This document shows, piece after piece, positions 47,586 through 56,138 of a DNA stretch of 64,000 bases; position 1 is the stretch's first letter; each line of letters starts with the position of its first letter. Position numbers and translations under genes: made by a program. The DNA is taken from NCBI RefSeq assembly GCF_002902945.1, contig NZ_CP026101.1, positions 3,410,001 to 3,474,000 of the forward strand, given 5' to 3'. The notes under the pieces were generated by a model. That model had not been told where the DNA came from. It made no database searches and worked only from the letters and a program-made list of their open reading frames with translations. The stretch comes from Paraburkholderia caribensis. GTDB lineage: Bacteria > Pseudomonadota > Gammaproteobacteria > Burkholderiales > Burkholderiaceae.

Positions 47586-47623
47586 GGCGTTCTCCGCGAG
47601 GCAACTGGGGGCAGTGCCTTTGG

Positions 47624-47651
47624 ATCATAGTCAGCCAATATTCAGGTTCAA
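47624..47651 (-). promoter_or_regulatory. Sigma70-like promoter of the dpp region
   Basis: On the minus strand TTGAAC (47651–47646), a 16-nt spacer, TATGAT (47629–47624). Transcription would begin about 30 nt before the ATG at 47585. Confidence 0.6.
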
Positions 47652-47667
47652 TATGGGTTTTCACTCC

Positions 47668-47752
47668 GGGTTTGGGTTTGGGTTTGGTTTGGGTTTGGTT
47701 TGGGTTTGGTTTGGGTTGGGTTTGGTTTGGGTTTGGTTTGGGTTTTGGTTTT
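47668..47752 (+). repeat. GT-rich tandem repeat, G-quadruplex-like
   Basis: About six irregular copies of the 11-mer GGGTTTGGTTT on the plus strand, so the strand has many runs of 2–3 G separated by 2–3 T. It is immediately upstream of the promoter of the dpp region and directly outside the second palindromic element. A matching CA-rich tract (49818–49871, inverted) lies outside the other end of that element. Confidence 0.75.
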
Positions 47753-48315
47753 GCCTTCGTTGGCATCCCCAGTTTGCCTTTCCGCCGGCATCCGCTCTAC
47801 GTTAGCTCGCTTCATGCGTCGCCCCTGTGCGGGGCGGCACCTACTTTTCTTTGCCGCCGCAAAGAAAAGTAGGCAAAAGAAAGCGGCTCACACCGCCAAT
47901 TCTTGACGTTTGCCCACGGGCCCCCAACGTCCCCACACTTCACACGGCGACGCCCTTGTTCGTGTGCGTTGCCAACGCATCGAACTGGCGCCTCACCCAC
48001 TTCAAACACCCATACATGAGCCAGCGGCAGCGAATGGTACGTGCCGCCCAGGTGGCAAACTGTGTGTAGGTTGTCGCGTCGTATGGCTTGGCGCTCTTAC
48101 AGAGTGGGACGCATGCGCTATCGGTCTGGAGTGGTGCGCGTATGGCGCGAAAGCCGACACACAGTTTGCCACCTGGGCGGCGGTAGACTGTCTGGCGCGG
48201 CGTGCTGAAAAGCGGGGGCGTGAAGCGGGTGAGGCGCTCATTCAGAGCGTTGGCAACGAACGTGGGTCACGTGATTGCCGTGTGAAGCGTAAGAACCTTT
48301 GGGGGCCCTCAGGCA

Positions 48316-48323
48316 AGAATTAG
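48316..48323. repeat. IS target-site duplication, left
   Basis: AGAATTAG, identical to 49695–49702. Copy 1 of the palindrome has this octamer once at the equivalent place, which shows it was duplicated on insertion. Confidence 0.85.
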
Positions 48324-49694
48324 GAGCCTGTCCGCATTTTTGTGGGCGAGGCGGTTAAAGGAATCGTTAGCCGCGCGCCTGCGTAAATCGATCGCCAAAC
48401 AGAATAGCAAACTGGTTCATGGCTGACTTCCAGTCGAAGGCTGAGCGCACGTTTTTGGCCAGGACGTTGCGCAATGCCAGCCAGAGTAGCTTGATTGCAG
48501 CCTCGTCATTGGGGAAGTGACCGCGGGTCTTGATGATCTTGCGCAACTGCATGTTCAGACTCTCAATGGCGTTCGTGGTGTACACGACCCGCCGGATCTC
48601 GGGTGGAAACACGAAGAACGGCGTGACGTGCTCCCAGGCGCGCTGCCAGGACTGCACGATAGTCGGGTATTTCGCGCCCCATGGCCCATCAGCAAAGGCC
48701 TGCAGAGCCTGCTTCGCTGCCTCTTCGCTGGCAGCTGCGTAGATCGGACGCAGCGCCTGGGCGACAGCCTTGCGGTCCTTCCAGCCAGCGTATTCCAGGC
48801 TGTTGCGGATCAGATGCACGATGCAGGTCTGCACCGCCGTCTTCGGGTAAGCTGCGCCGATCGCGTCGGTCAGCCCCTTCAGGCCGTCAACGACCGCAAT
48901 CAGGATGTCCTGGCAGCCGCGGTTCTTGAGTTCGTTGAACACCTTGAGCCAGAACTTCGCGCCCTCGGTCTGCTCAATCCACAGGCCCAGCACATCGCGC
49001 TGGCCGTCCGCCTGAATGCCCAGAGCCAGATACACCGCCTTGTTGCTGACCACACCGTCATCGCGGATCTTGACCCGCAACGCGTCGAAGAAGACCACCG
49101 GATACATCGTCTCGAGCGGACGGTTCTGCCAGGCCAGCGTTTCGGCCATCACCTCGTCGGTGACCGAACTGATGAAATCGGGCGACACCTCGGTGCCGTA
49201 GCTCTCGGCCAGAAAGGCCTGGATCTCGCGCACGCTCATGCCACGCGCGTACATCGCGATGATGCGCTCGTCAAAGCCGGTGAAGCGGCGCTCGTGTTTG
49301 GGGATCAGGATCGGCTCGAAGCTGCCGTCGCGGTCGCGCGGCAACTCGACCCGGACGACGCCACGATCGGTGATGACCGTCTTGCGGCTGGCGCCGTTGC
49401 GCTCGTTGGCCTGGCCAGCGGGTTTGGATTCGCCCGGTGGATACCCCAGATGCAGATTCATCTCCGCACCCATCGCGCGTTCGATAATCGCCTTGTTAAA
49501 CGCCAGCATCAGATCCTGCACCTCGGTCGGCGTCATCGGCCCCTTGACCAGCTCGTCCAGCAGCGCTTTGGGCAGTTCAGGCAGCGGCCCTCGGGCCGCT
49601 GCCTGAGACGCCACCGTGCGTTTCTTCTTCATTGGCATATCCATGACTTTTACCTCTCATGATATGCCTCGCCCACAAAATGACGGATAGGTCC
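48324..49694 (-). mobile_element. IS256-family insertion sequence, 1371 bp
   Basis: Bounded by imperfect 29-bp terminal inverted repeats (48324–48352 and 49666–49694, 23 of 29 identical by eye) and by 8-bp direct repeats. It contains a single intact transposase gene. The empty site is known from the other copy of the palindromic element, so both ends are exact. Confidence 0.93.
48367..49644 (-). CDS. IS256-family transposase
   Basis: A full-length protein of 425 residues. The DDE catalytic triad of the family is visible: Asp187 in VVFFDALRVKIRD, Asp253 in IAVVDGLKGLTDAI and Glu361 in YTTNAIESLN; Cys274–His277–Arg280 (CIVHLIR) is the conserved C/H-rich motif. The start ATG at 49644 has GAGAGG upstream. 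No frameshift or stop is present, so the element may still be active. Confidence 0.95.
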   Translation of the reverse strand: MDMPMKKKRTVASQAAARGPLPELPKALLDELVKGPMTPTEVQDLMLAFNKAIIERAMGAEMNLHLGYPPGESKPAGQANERNGASRKTVITDRGVVRVELPRDRDGSFEPILIPKHERRFTGFDERIIAMYARGMSVREIQAFLAESYGTEVSPDFISSVTDEVMAETLAWQNRPLETMYPVVFFDALRVKIRDDGVVSNKAVYLALGIQADGQRDVLGLWIEQTEGAKFWLKVFNELKNRGCQDILIAVVDGLKGLTDAIGAAYPKTAVQTCIVHLIRNSLEYAGWKDRKAVAQALRPIYAAASEEAAKQALQAFADGPWGAKYPTIVQSWQRAWEHVTPFFVFPPEIRRVVYTTNAIESLNMQLRKIIKTRGHFPNDEAAIKLLWLALRNVLAKNVRSAFDWKSAMNQFAILFGDRFTQARG

Positions 49695-49702
49695 AGAATT
49701 AG
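49695..49702. repeat. IS target-site duplication, right
   Basis: AGAATTAG, identical to 48316–48323. Eight bases fits the duplications made by the IS256 family. Confidence 0.85.
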
Positions 49703-49871
49703 CGCTGGCGGTGTGAGCCGCTTTCTTTTGCCTACTTTTCTTTGCGGCGGCAAAGAAAAGTAGGTGCCGCCCCGCACAGGGGCGACGCTTGAAGCGAGCT
49801 AACAATTCGCGGATGCCAGCGAAAGCAAAACCAAAACCGAACCAAAACCGAACCAAAACCAAACCTAAACT

Positions 49872-50702
49872 TCAGCCTCCCAACCGCTCACAAATAGCCT
49901 TCGTCGCACCCGCGCCATTAAGCGTATAAAAATGCAACCCCGGCACCTTCGCCTCAACAAGACGACGACAAAGATCAGCCACCACATCCAGCCCGAACGC
50001 GCGAATCGACTCGCGATCATCACCGAAGCTTTCGAGCCGCCGCGCGACCCATCTCGGCACTTCAGCGCCGCACATTTCGGAGAACCGCATCAACTGCGAA
50101 AAGTTCGTAATAGGCATGATCCCAGGCACGATCGGCACATCGACGCCGAGCTTACGCGCATCGTCGACGAAGCGGAAATACGCATCAGCATTAAAGAAAT
50201 ATTGCGTGATCGCTGAATTGGCACCCGCCTTCACCTTACGCGCAAAGTTCTCGAGATCGTGCTTCGGCGAACGCGACTGCGGGTGATACTCGGGATATCC
50301 CGCGACTTCGATCCGAAACCAGTCGCCGAATTCGGCACGAATGAAACTCACCAGTTCCGACGCGTAGCGCAGTTCTCCGACCGCACCCATGCCCGACGGC
50401 AAATCGCCACGCAACGCGACGATATGACGGATGCCATGCGAGCGATACTCGTTGAGAATCGCTCGCAGGCTTTCCCTCGACGAGCCGATGCACGACAGGT
50501 GCGGCGCGGCTTCGAGTCCGTCCTTCGCCATGTCGAGCACCGTGTCGAGCGTACCCTGCTGGGTCGAACCGCCCGCGCCGAACGTGACGGACACGAACTT
50601 GGGCTTGAGCGGCAACAGTTCCGCGCGCGTCGCACGCAGCTTGTCGAGCCCTTCCTGTGTTTTCGGCGGGAAGAATTCGAATGAAAGTTCGATGGGGTTC
50701 AT
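49872..50702 (-). CDS. metF: Methylenetetrahydrofolate reductase MetF
   Basis: A protein of 276 residues. The N-terminal LSFEFFPPKTQEG holds the catalytic Glu region of MetF; VSVTFGAGGSTQQGT, CIGSSRESLRAIL, VALRGDLPSG and SAITQYFFNADAYFRFVDDA are family signatures of the FAD barrel. It makes 5-methyl-THF for methionine synthesis. The gene ends within a few bases of the CA-rich end of the palindromic element. It lies 17 bp after the holin-family gene in an ahcY–holin–metF cluster. Confidence 0.95.
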   Translation of the reverse strand: MNPIELSFEFFPPKTQEGLDKLRATRAELLPLKPKFVSVTFGAGGSTQQGTLDTVLDMAKDGLEAAPHLSCIGSSRESLRAILNEYRSHGIRHIVALRGDLPSGMGAVGELRYASELVSFIRAEFGDWFRIEVAGYPEYHPQSRSPKHDLENFARKVKAGANSAITQYFFNADAYFRFVDDARKLGVDVPIVPGIMPITNFSQLMRFSEMCGAEVPRWVARRLESFGDDRESIRAFGLDVVADLCRRLVEAKVPGLHFYTLNGAGATKAICERLGG

Positions 50703-50719
50703 GGTTCTGTTGGCACCCG

Positions 50720-51073
50720 TCAGCCCAGGCCGCGGTTGCCGAAGATGAGCGCGGACAGCAGCCACGAAACGATGCTGTACAGGATCGAGCCGAAGAACGC
50801 CGACCAGAATCCCGACACCTCGAAGCCCTTCAGCAGCGACGCGCACAACCAGAAGCACAGCGCATTCACCACCAGAATGAAGAGCCCAAGCGTCAGGATC
50901 GTGACGGGCAACGTCAGCAGGATCAGCACCGGCCGCAAGACGGCATTGATGAGCCCCAGCACGAGCGCGACGATCAGCGCAGTGCCGAAACTGCGAATGT
51001 GGATCGACGGCACGAGGTAGGTGATGATCAGCAGCGCGAGCGCATTGATCACCCAGGTCAGCAATACAGTCAT
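50720..51073 (-). CDS. Phage_holin_4-type small membrane protein
   Basis: A 117-residue protein with four hydrophobic segments. VINALALLIITYLVPSI, ALVLGLINAVLRPVLILLTLPVTILTLGLF are the signature of the 'phage holin family'/YvlD-like group. Despite the family name nothing around it is phage-related. Its place between ahcY and metF is typical of Burkholderia relatives. Function unknown. Confidence 0.85.
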   Translation of the reverse strand: MTVLLTWVINALALLIITYLVPSIHIRSFGTALIVALVLGLINAVLRPVLILLTLPVTILTLGLFILVVNALCFWLCASLLKGFEVSGFWSAFFGSILYSIVSWLLSALIFGNRGLG

Positions 51074-51243
51074 GAACAGCTCCTGGTCGTCTGTGAGCGT
51101 GAAGTCCGGATTGAACTCGAAGGCACGCGAGAAGCATCAGCCCATGCAATGCTTCGCATGGGCCTGTGCTTCATCCGATGCAACTGCGTGCCGAAGCACG
51201 CCGCTGCATCTGTCATGCCGCCTTTTGCAGTTTGGTTTGCGGC

Positions 51244-52665
51244 TTAATAACGGTAGTGGTTCGGCTTGAACGGACCGTTCTTGTCGACGCCGATGTAGCC
51301 AGCCTGCTCCGCCGACAGTTCCGTCAGGTTCGCGCCGATGCGCGCCAGGTGCAGGCGCGCGACCTTTTCGTCGAGTTGCTTCGGCAGCACGTAAACCTTG
51401 TTCTCGTACTTGGCGCCGTCGACGAACAGTTCGATCTGCGCGAGCGTCTGGTTCGTGAACGAGTTCGACATCACGAACGACGGGTGGCCCGTCGCGCAAC
51501 CCAGGTTCACGAGGCGGCCTTCAGCCAGCAGGATCACGCGCTTGCCGTCCGGGAAAATGATGTGGTCGACTTGCGGCTTGATGTTTTCCCACTGGTACTG
51601 GCGCGTCGACGCAACGTCGATTTCCGAGTCGAAGTGGCCGATGTTGCAGACGATCGCGTTGTTGCGCATCGCCTTCATGTGATCGTGGTTGATCACGTGG
51701 TAGTTGCCCGTTGCCGTCACGAAGATGTCGGCCTTGTCAGCCGCGTATTCCATCGTCACGACGCGGTAGCCTTCCATCGCCGCTTGCAGCGCGCAGATCG
51801 GATCGATTTCCGTGACCCACACCGTGGCGCCCAGACCGCGCAGCGATTGCGCGCAACCCTTGCCCACGTCGCCGTAACCCGCGACAACCGCGATCTTGCC
51901 AGCGATCATCACGTCGGTCGCACGCTTGATGCCGTCGACGAGCGACTCGCGGCAGCCATACAGGTTGTCGAACTTCGACTTCGTGACCGAGTCGTTCACG
52001 TTGATCGCGGGGAACGGCAGACGGCCTTCCTTCTCCATCTGATACAGGCGGTGCACGCCCGTGGTCGTTTCTTCCGTGACGCCCTTGATGTGCGCGAGGC
52101 GCTTCGAGTACCACGTCGGATCGATGTCGAGATGCGCAGCAATCGACTTGTACAGCGCGACTTCTTCCTCGTTGGTCGGCTTCGCGATCACCGAGCGATC
52201 CTTCTCGGCCTTCGAGCCGAGGATCAGCAGCAGCGTTGCGTCGCCGCCGTCGTCGAGAATCATGTTGGCGAACTCGCCGTTCGGCCATTCGAAGATGCGG
52301 TGCGAGAACTCCCAGTATTCGTCGAGCGATTCGCCCTTGAACGCGAACACGGGCGTACCGGCCTTCGCGATGGCGGCGGCAGCGTGATCCTGCGTCGAGA
52401 AGATGTTGCACGATGCCCAGCGGACGTCAGCGCCCAGCGCGGTCAGCGTCTCGATCAGCACGCCCGTCTGAATGGTCATGTGCAGCGAGCCCGCAATGCG
52501 CGCACCCTTCAGCGGCTGCTGCGTCTTGTACTCTTCGCGGGTTTGCATGAGACCGGGCATTTCGGTCTCGGCGATGGTGAGTTCCTTGCGGCCCCAGTCG
52601 GCCAGCGACAGGTCGGCAACAACGAAATCTTTGGAATCTTTGGAATCGTAGACTGCGGCGTTCAT
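51244..52665 (-). CDS. ahcY: S-adenosylhomocysteine hydrolase
   Basis: A protein of 473 residues with the NAD site VVAGYGDVGKGCAQSLRG, substrate-site segments such as NIFSTQDHAAAAI and NVNDSVTKSKFDNLYGCRES, and the C-terminal HYRY typical of SahH, with the Lys and Tyr that reach into the partner's NAD site. It hydrolyses SAH to adenosine and homocysteine. The ATG at 52665 is set by AGGAGG; the leader contains an SAH riboswitch (52700–52811). Confidence 0.97.
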   Translation of the reverse strand: MNAAVYDSKDSKDFVVADLSLADWGRKELTIAETEMPGLMQTREEYKTQQPLKGARIAGSLHMTIQTGVLIETLTALGADVRWASCNIFSTQDHAAAAIAKAGTPVFAFKGESLDEYWEFSHRIFEWPNGEFANMILDDGGDATLLLILGSKAEKDRSVIAKPTNEEEVALYKSIAAHLDIDPTWYSKRLAHIKGVTEETTTGVHRLYQMEKEGRLPFPAINVNDSVTKSKFDNLYGCRESLVDGIKRATDVMIAGKIAVVAGYGDVGKGCAQSLRGLGATVWVTEIDPICALQAAMEGYRVVTMEYAADKADIFVTATGNYHVINHDHMKAMRNNAIVCNIGHFDSEIDVASTRQYQWENIKPQVDHIIFPDGKRVILLAEGRLVNLGCATGHPSFVMSNSFTNQTLAQIELFVDGAKYENKVYVLPKQLDEKVARLHLARIGANLTELSAEQAGYIGVDKNGPFKPNHYRY

Positions 52666-52699
52666 CACGCCCTCCTTTCTAAAAATGACTAGAAATTTG

Positions 52700-52811
52700 A
52701 CGTGAGCGCCGTTCGATGCGGTTGGTTTGTTGGCGCGGCGCGCGTCCAATCCTTCCGATTGAAAGTCTTCGAGCCTGGCGGGCCGAACCCGTCGCAACGC
52801 TCCTCGAAGAC
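52700..52811 (-). promoter_or_regulatory. SAH riboswitch upstream of ahcY
   Basis: Read on the minus strand, the leader contains GTCTTCGAG (52811–52803), then GAGCGTTGCGACGGG (from about 52804), GCCAGGCTCGAAGAC (to 52765) and, near the 3' end, AACGGCGCTCACG (about 52714–52701). The first and third segments form stem P1, and the GAGCG of the second pairs with CGCTC of the last to form the pseudoknot. This order and these near-invariant words are those of the SAH riboswitch, which raises expression of SAH-recycling genes when SAH accumulates. A TACAAT box at 52825–52820 lies just upstream as the likely -10 element. Confidence 0.88.
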
Positions 52812-52860
52812 GAACGGCGATTGTAGCAAAACGAGATGGCTTGCGGTATGACGATTCAGC

Positions 52861-53670
52861 TTATGCCGATTGATCCGGCGCTGAATCCGCGCCTGGTTGC
52901 GCGCTCAGATGCGGCGCGAGCTCGAGGCCACGCAATTCGTTTATCGCTGCAAACGCGCGGCGCACGAACTGCCAGGATGCTTCGCGCGTCGAGTTGACGA
53001 GTTCGTCCGTCGCTTCCAGCATGCCCATCGAAATGCGGAAATAGCGCTCCGCATGGATGTTCGGGTGATAGTGCATGCGCACGCGCTTGCTGTCGTCGAG
53101 CCGCGGATTGCCGAAGATATTCAGCAGCGCCAGCGAAAACGCACCGTCCTCGCCGCCATGACGCCGGAACACGTCGTCGAGCGGAAAGCCGCCGAACGCG
53201 GCATAGACGGAGCGCCTGATCACGAGGCTGCTCGGCACCGTGTTGCTCAGCGTTGCGGCGTGATTGTGGAACTGCGGATGGCCTGTGATGTCGGCGGGAA
53301 AGCCGCAAAACTCGACGTCGAGGCGGATCGAGGGCTGCCCCGGATGACCCTGCAGGAAGGCTGCGGCAGCGGCGAGCGCGTGCGGCATGTATTCGTCGTC
53401 GGCGTCGATGAAAGCCAGCAGCGGGTGTAACGCGTACATCGCGCCCCAATTTCGCGCGCGCGCCGCACCGCCGTTTTGCGGCATGCGCAGCAGTTCGATC
53501 TGCGGGTATTGCTGCGCATATTGCGCAGCGATGTCGGGCGAAGCGTCACGCGAGCCGTCGTCGATCACCAGAATCTGCGCGGCCTCGGGCTGGGCGATGC
53601 AACTGTCGAGCGTGCGTGCGAGCGTCTGCTCAGCGTTGTAGCAGGGAATGATGACGGAAATGGGAAGCAT
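52861..53670 (-). CDS. Family 2 glycosyltransferase
   Basis: A protein of 269 residues. The GT-A fold signature is complete: ISVIIPCYNAEQTLARTLDS at the N-terminus, VIDDGSRD (35–42), FIDADDEYMPHA (DxD-like, 88–99), and HGGEDGAFSLAL as the acceptor-side ED motif. It should transfer a sugar from a nucleotide donor to an unknown acceptor. It is monocistronic by appearance, ending about 50 bp before the ahcY riboswitch on the same strand. Confidence 0.85.
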   Translation of the reverse strand: MLPISVIIPCYNAEQTLARTLDSCIAQPEAAQILVIDDGSRDASPDIAAQYAQQYPQIELLRMPQNGGAARARNWGAMYALHPLLAFIDADDEYMPHALAAAAAFLQGHPGQPSIRLDVEFCGFPADITGHPQFHNHAATLSNTVPSSLVIRRSVYAAFGGFPLDDVFRRHGGEDGAFSLALLNIFGNPRLDDSKRVRMHYHPNIHAERYFRISMGMLEATDELVNSTREASWQFVRRAFAAINELRGLELAPHLSAQPGADSAPDQSA

Positions 53671-53761
53671 CGCCTGGACCGGTCTCTCGAATCAACGACG
53701 CCGACATCATAAAGCGAGCGCGCCGCCGACCATCCCAAATTAGCTGCCGTTCCCGGCTACG

Positions 53762-54484
53762 TCAAAGGGGAAGCATCCCTAACAGCGGCGCGAGCAGCAC
53801 CATCACGACGCCGGCGATCATCATCGTCAGACTCGCGACGACGCCCTCTTCGCTGCCCAGCTCGCGCGCCTTCGCGGTCCCGACGCCGTGCGCCGCCGCG
53901 CCGAACAGCGCGCCGCGTGCAAGCCGTGTGCGCAGTGGCACGAGCGCGAGCACGAGTTCACCGAACAGCATCCCACAGACGCCCGTCGCGATCACGAACA
54001 GCGCGGTCAGGTCCTTCGGCGCGTGAATCTTGTCGGAGACGGCGAGCGCGAAAGGCGTCGATACCGAGCGCGTCATCAGGCTGCGCTGCAGTTCTGGCGA
54101 CAGATGCAGCAGCTTCGACAGCGCGAGCGAGCCGCCCACGGCAACGACGATGCCGACCGTCACGCCAACGGTGAGCGAAATCCAGTGCCGCCGCAGCAGA
54201 TCGCGGTATTCGTAGATGGGCACCGCGAAGGCGACCGTGGCCGGGCCGAGCAGCCACATCAGCCAGCGCGTGTCCTGAAAATAGACGGCGTACGGAATCC
54301 GCGCGATCACGACAATCGCAGCCAGCACGGCGGGCACGGCGAGAAGCGGCGTCAGCCACGGCGACTTGAAGCGCGCATACAGCGCCTTCGACGCGAAATA
54401 GAGCGCCACCGTCAGCACGAAACAGCCAGCGGCAATGAGCCGGGAGGCGTCGTCGGCGAAAAGAGACGTGTAGAGGGCGCTCAT
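53762..54484 (-). CDS. lrgB: LrgB/CidB family membrane protein
   Basis: A protein of 240 residues with seven to eight hydrophobic segments. LLGPATVAFAVPIYEYRDLLR, SVSTPFALAVSDKIHAPKDLTALFVIATGVCGMLFGE and GAAAHGVGTAKARELGSEEGVVASL are the conserved LrgB/CidB elements. With LrgA it forms a holin-like/transport pair linked to overflow metabolism and cell lysis control in other bacteria. It follows lrgA by 24 bp. Confidence 0.87.
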   Translation of the reverse strand: MSALYTSLFADDASRLIAAGCFVLTVALYFASKALYARFKSPWLTPLLAVPAVLAAIVVIARIPYAVYFQDTRWLMWLLGPATVAFAVPIYEYRDLLRRHWISLTVGVTVGIVVAVGGSLALSKLLHLSPELQRSLMTRSVSTPFALAVSDKIHAPKDLTALFVIATGVCGMLFGELVLALVPLRTRLARGALFGAAAHGVGTAKARELGSEEGVVASLTMMIAGVVMVLLAPLLGMLPL

Positions 54485-54508
54485 CGGCGGAACGGTCCGG
54501 GACGTGGA

Positions 54509-55000
54509 TTAGAGGAAGTTGCGGCTGACAGGACGACGTTCGCCGGGCGAGCGCTGAACCATCGCGCGGCGCAGCGCAAGACGGCGTTCGAGCCGCGCGG
54601 CCTGTTCGACGGCGAATGCGACAGCCACCATCACCATCAGCGTGCCCGCGACCACGACCAGCGCAAGACGCCAGCCGTCCTCGCGGAACAGGCCGCCGTA
54701 CTGAACTGCCGCAACGGCAGCGGGAATGAAGAACAGCAGCATGTCCGACAGCAGCCAGTCGGCGCCCGCCTTCACCCAGCGCGGCGCGACGCCGCCGCAG
54801 AACAGCAGCGCGAGCAACGCGACGAGGCCCACGACGCCGCCCGGCACCGGCAAGCCGAAACGGCGCACGACGCAGTCGGCGACGAACCAGACGCCAGCGA
54901 TCCCGGCGCTCTGCACGACGATCCGGCCGATCTTCGCGACGGGCGACGTCGCATCGAGGCGGACTGAAGCGGCAAGACGAGCGATCAGCGGCGAGATCAT
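54509..55000 (-). CDS. lrgA: LrgA/CidA family membrane protein
   Basis: A protein of 163 residues. LPVPGGVVGLVALLALLFCG and LLSDMLLFFIPAAVAAVQYGGLF match the family motifs of CidA/LrgA (the PG-x-V-G loop and the FFxPAxVG-like stretch). It has extra basic residues at the C-terminus. It is divergent from a LysR gene with which it likely forms a regulatory unit similar to cidR–cidABC. Confidence 0.85.
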   Translation of the reverse strand: MISPLIARLAASVRLDATSPVAKIGRIVVQSAGIAGVWFVADCVVRRFGLPVPGGVVGLVALLALLFCGGVAPRWVKAGADWLLSDMLLFFIPAAVAAVQYGGLFREDGWRLALVVVAGTLMVMVAVAFAVEQAARLERRLALRRAMVQRSPGERRPVSRNFL

Positions 55001-55083
55001 GGCAAACCCTAGGTGACTTTTGGATGAGATTCAGTATAGGGTGCAGTGCAACATAAATATAATGACTTAGAATTATCCGCTTC

Positions 55084-55098
55084 ATTCCAAATTGGAAT
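55084..55098. promoter_or_regulatory. Palindrome, candidate LysR operator
   Basis: ATTCCAAATTGGAAT is a perfect 15-bp odd palindrome, 16 bp before the LysR ATG, in an AT-rich divergent promoter region. Confidence 0.5.
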
Positions 55099-55114
55099 TC
55101 CGAGGGCTACGAAT

Positions 55115-56074
55115 ATGGAACTGCGCGCACTCCGCTATTTCGTTGAAGTGGTGCGGCAACAGAGCTTCACCGTGGCAGCCGAGCAGATGTTCGTCACGCA
55201 GCCGACCATCAGCAAGATGGTGAAGGCGCTGGAGGACGAAACCGGCTCCCCGCTGCTGCTGCGCGACGGCCGGCAAATGGTGCTCACGGATGCCGGACGC
55301 ATCGTCTATCAGCGCGGCCAGGACGTGCTCGCCGCCTACGCGCAGTTGCAGGCCGAACTGCAAGATCTCGACAAACTCGGGCGCGGCGAGCTGACCATCG
55401 GCATTCCGCCGATGGGCGGGTCGCTGTTCACGCCCGCCATCGCCGCGTTCCGCCAGCGCCATCCGAAGATCGAGCTGAAGCTTTTCGAACAGGGCTCGAA
55501 GGCCATCGAAGCCGCGCTGATTTCCGGCGAACTGGAACTGGGCGGCGTGCTGCAACCCGTCGACGACATGATCGACGTGCTGCCGATGAGCCGCCAGGTG
55601 CTTTGGCTGGTCGCGCGCCAGGGCTCGCGCTGGGACGAGTTGAAGGAAGTGCCGCTCGCCGATCTCGCCAGCGAGCCGTTCGTCTTCTACGGCGAAAGCC
55701 TCGCGCTCAACGACGTGGTGCTGACGGCGTGCCGCACGGCCGGTTTCGCGCCGACCATCGTCGGACGCAGCGGGCATTGGGATTTCATGGCGGCGCTGGT
55801 GCTGGCGGGCGTCGGCATTGCGCTTCTGCCCGCGCCGTATTGCCGGCGGCTCGACGCGGCGCAATTCACCTGCCGTCCCGTCGTCGCGCCGGAGATTCCG
55901 TGGGAAATGGCGATTGGCTGGCGGCGCAACGGTTATCTGTCGCATGCGGCGCGCGCATGGCTGGAGGTGGCGCGCGAAACGCTGCCGGGACTGACCACCG
56001 ACAACTTCACGCACCCGCTGACCTTCGACGCGCCAGCGCCGGCGCCGGATCGCGCGAAACCGCCGCCGAAATGA
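55115..56074 (+). CDS. LysR-type regulator, CidR-like by position
   Basis: A protein of 319 residues starting MELRALRYFVEVVRQQSFTVAA, the classic LysR helix-turn-helix, with TQPTISKMVKALEDETG as the recognition region. The effector domain runs from about residue 92; the C-terminus ends in a Pro/Ala-rich tail. It is divergent from lrgAB with a palindromic operator candidate near its own start, the arrangement of CidR and cidABC in Gram-positive bacteria. The effector is unknown. Confidence 0.85.
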   Translation: MELRALRYFVEVVRQQSFTVAAEQMFVTQPTISKMVKALEDETGSPLLLRDGRQMVLTDAGRIVYQRGQDVLAAYAQLQAELQDLDKLGRGELTIGIPPMGGSLFTPAIAAFRQRHPKIELKLFEQGSKAIEAALISGELELGGVLQPVDDMIDVLPMSRQVLWLVARQGSRWDELKEVPLADLASEPFVFYGESLALNDVVLTACRTAGFAPTIVGRSGHWDFMAALVLAGVGIALLPAPYCRRLDAAQFTCRPVVAPEIPWEMAIGWRRNGYLSHAARAWLEVARETLPGLTTDNFTHPLTFDAPAPAPDRAKPPPK

Positions 56075-56103
56075 AAAAAGCCGCCCGGTTTGCACCGGGC
56101 GGC
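56074..56103 (-). terminator. Intrinsic terminator of the DUF937–OmpA gene
   Basis: A 10-bp GC-rich stem (56080–56089 with 56094–56103) and a run of six U residues on the minus strand (56079–56074). It overlaps the last base of the convergent LysR gene. Confidence 0.75.
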
Positions 56104-56138
56104 TTCGTGTGCCGCATCTAGATCCTGTCTGGCGAAGC

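Larger units (their letters stand above)
47787..49817. repeat. Giant palindromic element, copy 2, split by an IS
   Basis: Parts 47787–48323 and 49695–49817, joined and without one 8-bp duplication, give exactly 652 bp, the same length as copy 1. By eye they differ at about 33 positions with no indel (about 95% identity). The differences cluster in the middle while the terminal arms are nearly invariant. An IS256-family element sits between the parts. The element occupies the gap between metF and the dpp region. Confidence 0.85.

Noticed and set aside
47668..47752. CRISPR array
   Set aside because: The repeat unit is only 11 bp with no unique spacers, so this is a simple tandem repeat.
50720..51073. 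Prophage lysis gene
   Set aside because: Only the family name suggests a phage; no phage genes surround it and it lies within a metabolic gene cluster.
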